A stretch of DNA of 64,000 bases from Mycobacterium celatum (lineage in GTDB: Bacteria > Actinomycetota > Actinomycetes > Mycobacteriales > Mycobacteriaceae), in contig NZ_LQOM01000046.1 of assembly GCF_002101595.1 (NCBI RefSeq), positions 164,069 through 228,068 on the forward strand, in the 5' to 3' direction. A program made the translations under genes and the position numbers. Below are positions 61,338-64,000 of this stretch, piece by piece; position 1 is the first letter of the stretch, and the number at the start of each line of letters is the position of its first letter. The notes below the pieces were generated by a model. That model did not search any database. It saw nothing but the letters and a program-made list of their open reading frames with translations, and was not told the DNA's origin.

Positions 61338-62597
61338 TTAACCGGTCGGCTCGAGCAGCTCGGTGCCCACGAACGGCACCAGCGCGTCGGGGACCCGCAC
61401 AGTGCCGTCGGGCCGCTGGTGGTTTTCCAGGATGGCCACCAGCCAGCGGGTGGTGGCCAGGGTGCCGTTGAGGGTGGCGGCAATCTGCGGCTTGCCGTTC
61501 TCGTCCCGGTAGCGGGTGGCGAGCCGGCGGGCCTGGAACGTGGTGCAGTTCGACGTCGAGGTCAGCTCGCGGTATGCGCCTTGGGTGGGGATCCAGGCCT
61601 CGCAGTCGAATTTGCGGGCCGCCGACGAGCCGAGATCCCCTGCGGCGACGTCGATCACGCGGTACGGCACCTCGATGCGGGCCAGCATCTCGCGCTGCCA
61701 GCCGAGCAGCCGCTGATGCTCTGCTTCGGCCTCGGCGGGTGTGCAGTAGACGAACCCCTCGACCTTGTCGAACTGGTGCACGCGGATGATGCCGCGGGTG
61801 TCTTTGCCGTGGCTGCCGGCTTCCCGGCGAAAGCACGACGACCAGCCGGCGTAGCGCCGCGGTCCGCCGGACAAGTCGAGGATCTCGTCGGCGTGATAGC
61901 CGGCCAGCGGAACCTCGGAGGTGCCGACGAGGTAGAGGTCGTCGGCGTCAAGGTGGTACACCTCCTCGGCGTGCGCGCCGAGAAACCCGGTGCCCGACAT
62001 GACGTCTGGGCGCACCAGCACCGGCGGGATCATCGGAATGAAGCCGTTGTCGACCGCCAGCCGCACCGCAAGCTGCAGCAGCCCCAGTTGCAGCAGCGCG
62101 CCGCGGCCGGTCAGGAAGTAGAACCGCGACCCGGACACCTTGGCGCCGCGCTCCATATCGATCAGCCCCAGCGACTCGCCGAGTTCCAAATGGTCTCTTG
62201 GGTTTTCGATCGCGGTCGGCTCGCCGACGACGTCGAGCACCGCGTAGTCGTCCTCCCCGCCGGCGGGCACCCCGTCCAGAATGACGTTGGATATCGCCAT
62301 GTACGCCGCGGTGAACTCCGCCTCGGCTTTGGCCTGCCGGGCCTCGGCGGCCTTGACCTCCTCGGCCAGTTCCTTGGCCCGCGCCAGCAGCGCCGGCCGC
62401 TCGTCGGCCGACGCGGCGCCCACCTTCTTGCTGGCGGCCTTCTGCTCGGCGCGCAGCGAATCCGCGGCCGAGATCGCGGCCCGCCGGGCGGCGTCGGCGG
62501 CCAGCAGCGTGTCGACCAGTGCGGGGTCCTCGCCGCGGTTCCGCTGGGAGCGGCGAACAGCGTCGGGGTCTTCGCGCAGCAACTTCAGGTCGATCAC
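61338..62597 (-). CDS. serS: Seryl-tRNA synthetase
   Basis: A 419-residue class II aminoacyl-tRNA synthetase. The N-terminal coiled-coil arm (about 30-105, SLRAEQKAASKKVG) contacts the long variable arm of tRNA-Ser. The catalytic core has motif 1 around NGFIPMIPPVLVRP, motif 2 SSCFRREAGSHGKDTRGIIRVHQF and motif 3 NGTLATTRWLVAILENHQ. Length matches the family. A tRNA-Ser gene is also in the window (1010-1096), though unlinked. Confidence 0.97.
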   Translation of the reverse strand: MIDLKLLREDPDAVRRSQRNRGEDPALVDTLLAADAARRAAISAADSLRAEQKAASKKVGAASADERPALLARAKELAEEVKAAEARQAKAEAEFTAAYMAISNVILDGVPAGGEDDYAVLDVVGEPTAIENPRDHLELGESLGLIDMERGAKVSGSRFYFLTGRGALLQLGLLQLAVRLAVDNGFIPMIPPVLVRPDVMSGTGFLGAHAEEVYHLDADDLYLVGTSEVPLAGYHADEILDLSGGPRRYAGWSSCFRREAGSHGKDTRGIIRVHQFDKVEGFVYCTPAEAEAEHQRLLGWQREMLARIEVPYRVIDVAAGDLGSSAARKFDCEAWIPTQGAYRELTSTSNCTTFQARRLATRYRDENGKPQIAATLNGTLATTRWLVAILENHQRPDGTVRVPDALVPFVGTELLEPTG

Positions 62598-62704
62598 GGC
62601 CTATGACCCTACTTTTGCTCGCGTCCGGCCCGCCGCCCGCACCCCGGTAAGCAACATCTGCATCAAGTGTCACGGGGTGCGTCGGGCCTGTCAGAATAGA
62701 GCCA

Positions 62705-64000
62705 ATGTTGGACGCACCCGAGCAGCACGATTCGCCCGCCGAACGGCCGGAATCCCGGCTGGCCCGGTTCGGGTGGCTGCATACGTTGCATGCCACGGCG
62801 ACGCGGCGCGCGTTGTTGCTGACCGCGCTGGGTGGTCTGCTGATCGCCGGCATCGTCGTCGCGCTGCCGATCTCCGGCGACCGCGGGCGACTGTCCGGCT
62901 ACATCGACCCGGTGCCCAGTACCGGCGCCAAGGGCAACGACGCCTTCAACCACGCCGGCAGCGGCGATTGTCTGATGTGGCCGGATCGCACGCCGGAGGC
63001 CGCGACCATTGTCGACTGCAAGGAGGAGCACCGCTTCGAGGTCGCCGAGTCGGTCGACATGCGGACCTTCCCCGGCTCGGAGTACGGGCCCGACGCCGCG
63101 CCACCGTCGGCCGCGCGCATCGAGCAGATCAGCCAGGAACAGTGCGAGTCGGCCGTGCACCGGTACCTCGGCACCAAATTCGATCCGAGCAGCAAGTTCA
63201 CCATCAGCATGCTGTGGTCCGGCGACAAGGCGTGGCGCCAGCACGGTGAGCGCCGGATGCTGTGCGGCCTGCAGCTGCCGGGTGCCGGCAACCAGCAGCA
63301 GGCTTTCAAGGGCAAGGTCGCCGACCTCGACCAATCGCGGGTGTGGCCGGACGGCACCTGCCTGGGCATCGACCCGTCGACCAACCAGCCCACCGACGTC
63401 CCGGTCGACTGCGTCGTGCCGCACGCGATGGAGGTCACCGGCACGGTCAACCTGATGGCCAAGTTCCCCGACGCGCTGCCACCCGACCCTGAACAGGACG
63501 CGTTCATCAAGGAGTCCTGCACGCGGCTGACCGACGCCTACTTGGCGCCCGTCCAGCTGCGCAGCACCACGCTGACGCTGATCTACAACACCCTGTCGTT
63601 GCCGAGCTGGTCGGCCGGCAGCCGTGAGGTCGCCTGCAGCATCGGGGCGACCCTGGGCAACGGCGGCTGGGCGACGCTGCTGAACAGCGCCAAGGGGCCG
63701 CTGCTGATCAACGGCCAGCCGCCGGTTCCGCCGCCGGACATCCCGGAGGAGCGGCTCAACCTGCCGCCGATCCCGATGCCCGCACCCAACCCCGGCAGCG
63801 CCGCCTCGTCGGCCGGGTCGTCGGCGGGCTCCTCGGGCGGGTCGAGTACCCCGCAGCAACGTCAGGGCAACGAGCACCTGCCGCAGCAGCCGGGTCCCCC
63901 TGCCCCGCAGCAGCAACCGGCCGCGCCCGCACCCCAGCAACCGGCCGCGCCGCCCCCACCACCGGAAGCGCCGGCACCGCCGCCGCCAGCTCCGCCGACG
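62705..64000 (+). CDS. Membrane-anchored extracytoplasmic protein (Rv3835-like), 3' end outside the window
   Basis: Starts MLDAPEQHDSPAER at ATG 62705 and stays open to the last base, 432 codons read. An N-terminal cytoplasmic part (about 40 residues) is followed by one membrane helix (ALLLTALGGLLIAGIVVALPI). Next come two cysteine-paired septum-formation-type modules (CLMWPDRTPEAATIVDCKEEHRFE and CLGIDPSTN...VDCVVPHAMEV), then a Pro/Gln-rich low-complexity tail. Homologue of Rv3835. It probably acts at the envelope; divergent from serS across 107 bp, which must hold both promoters. Confidence 0.87.
   Translation, partial: MLDAPEQHDSPAERPESRLARFGWLHTLHATATRRALLLTALGGLLIAGIVVALPISGDRGRLSGYIDPVPSTGAKGNDAFNHAGSGDCLMWPDRTPEAATIVDCKEEHRFEVAESVDMRTFPGSEYGPDAAPPSAARIEQISQEQCESAVHRYLGTKFDPSSKFTISMLWSGDKAWRQHGERRMLCGLQLPGAGNQQQAFKGKVADLDQSRVWPDGTCLGIDPSTNQPTDVPVDCVVPHAMEVTGTVNLMAKFPDALPPDPEQDAFIKESCTRLTDAYLAPVQLRSTTLTLIYNTLSLPSWSAGSREVACSIGATLGNGGWATLLNSAKGPLLINGQPPVPPPDIPEERLNLPPIPMPAPNPGSAASSAGSSAGSSGGSSTPQQRQGNEHLPQQPGPPAPQQQPAAPAPQQPAAPPPPPEAPAPPPPAPPT

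Noticed and set aside
62663..63940. A 425-residue minus-strand ORF opposite the Rv3835-like gene
   Set aside because: It runs through the Pro/Gln-rich coding region in reverse. The plus-strand frame from 62705 has a membrane helix and paired cysteine modules and fits the neighbours.

Overview
The window is about 64 kb of high-GC mycobacterial chromosome. It carries the mycolyl-arabinogalactan-peptidoglycan assembly locus, in the gene order known from Mycobacterium tuberculosis (roughly Rv3775 to Rv3835). The sulfolipid block that M. tuberculosis carries between its Rv3819 and Rv3829c equivalents is absent. A 5.5 kb foreign block lies between embC and embA. FbpA has a long low-complexity tail. 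Together these point to a non-tuberculous, probably slow-growing Mycobacterium rather than the tuberculosis complex; the species cannot be read from the sequence alone.

Layout. 0-4 kb: tail of a LipE-like serine hydrolase, a VapBC toxin-antitoxin pair next to tRNA-Ser(UGA), a MarR regulator divergent from a quinone-oxidoreductase-like gene, and a cysteine-desulfurase-like protein. 4-9 kb: a GT-C glycosyltransferase, the proteasome activator Bpa, then a tightly overlapped operon of Wzt-type ATPase, GlfT1 and Wzm-type permease that starts and exports lipid-linked galactan. 9-18 kb: CsbD-like and GreA-like small proteins, a GtrA protein, DprE1/DprE2 (making decaprenyl-phosphoryl-arabinose), AftA and EmbC. 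17.8-23.1 kb: inserted block with a broken STAS gene, a glycogen debranching enzyme, a small lipoprotein, a two-helix membrane peptide, and an oppositely oriented EspA/EspC-like type VII substrate pair with a membrane protein. 23.3-29.8 kb: EmbA and EmbB.

29.8-43.3 kb: a small acidic ORF and an SGNH hydrolase, then on the minus strand the mycolic acid condensation and transfer genes accD4, pks13, fadD32, the Culp6-type cutinase, fbpD and fbpA. 43.7-50.2 kb: a chain of overlapping minus-strand genes aftB, ubiA, a PAP2 phosphatase, glfT2 and glf. These supply DPA and UDP-galactofuranose and polymerise galactan and terminal arabinose. 50.4-56.3 kb: erp (frameshifted as read), an amidase-like LGFP-repeat protein, a HAD phosphatase and three tandem PlsC acyltransferases. 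56.4-64 kb: a perfect 55-bp tandem repeat, an MBL-Rieske protein with a small partner, a phytoene-dehydrogenase-like oxidoreductase with a TetR regulator flanked by two matching operator-like palindromes, a membrane protein, serS, and the start of a membrane-anchored septum-type protein running off the window.

Most genes serve one pathway: DPA is made by UbiA, the PAP2 phosphatase and DprE1/2, and used by AftA, EmbA/B/C and AftB. UDP-Galf is made by Glf and used by GlfT1/GlfT2. Galactan is exported by Wzm/Wzt. Mycolates are made by FadD32/Pks13/AccD4 and attached by Ag85. The most noteworthy departures are the insertion that splits embC from embAB, the broken erp and STAS genes, the paired TetR palindromes, and the repeats.
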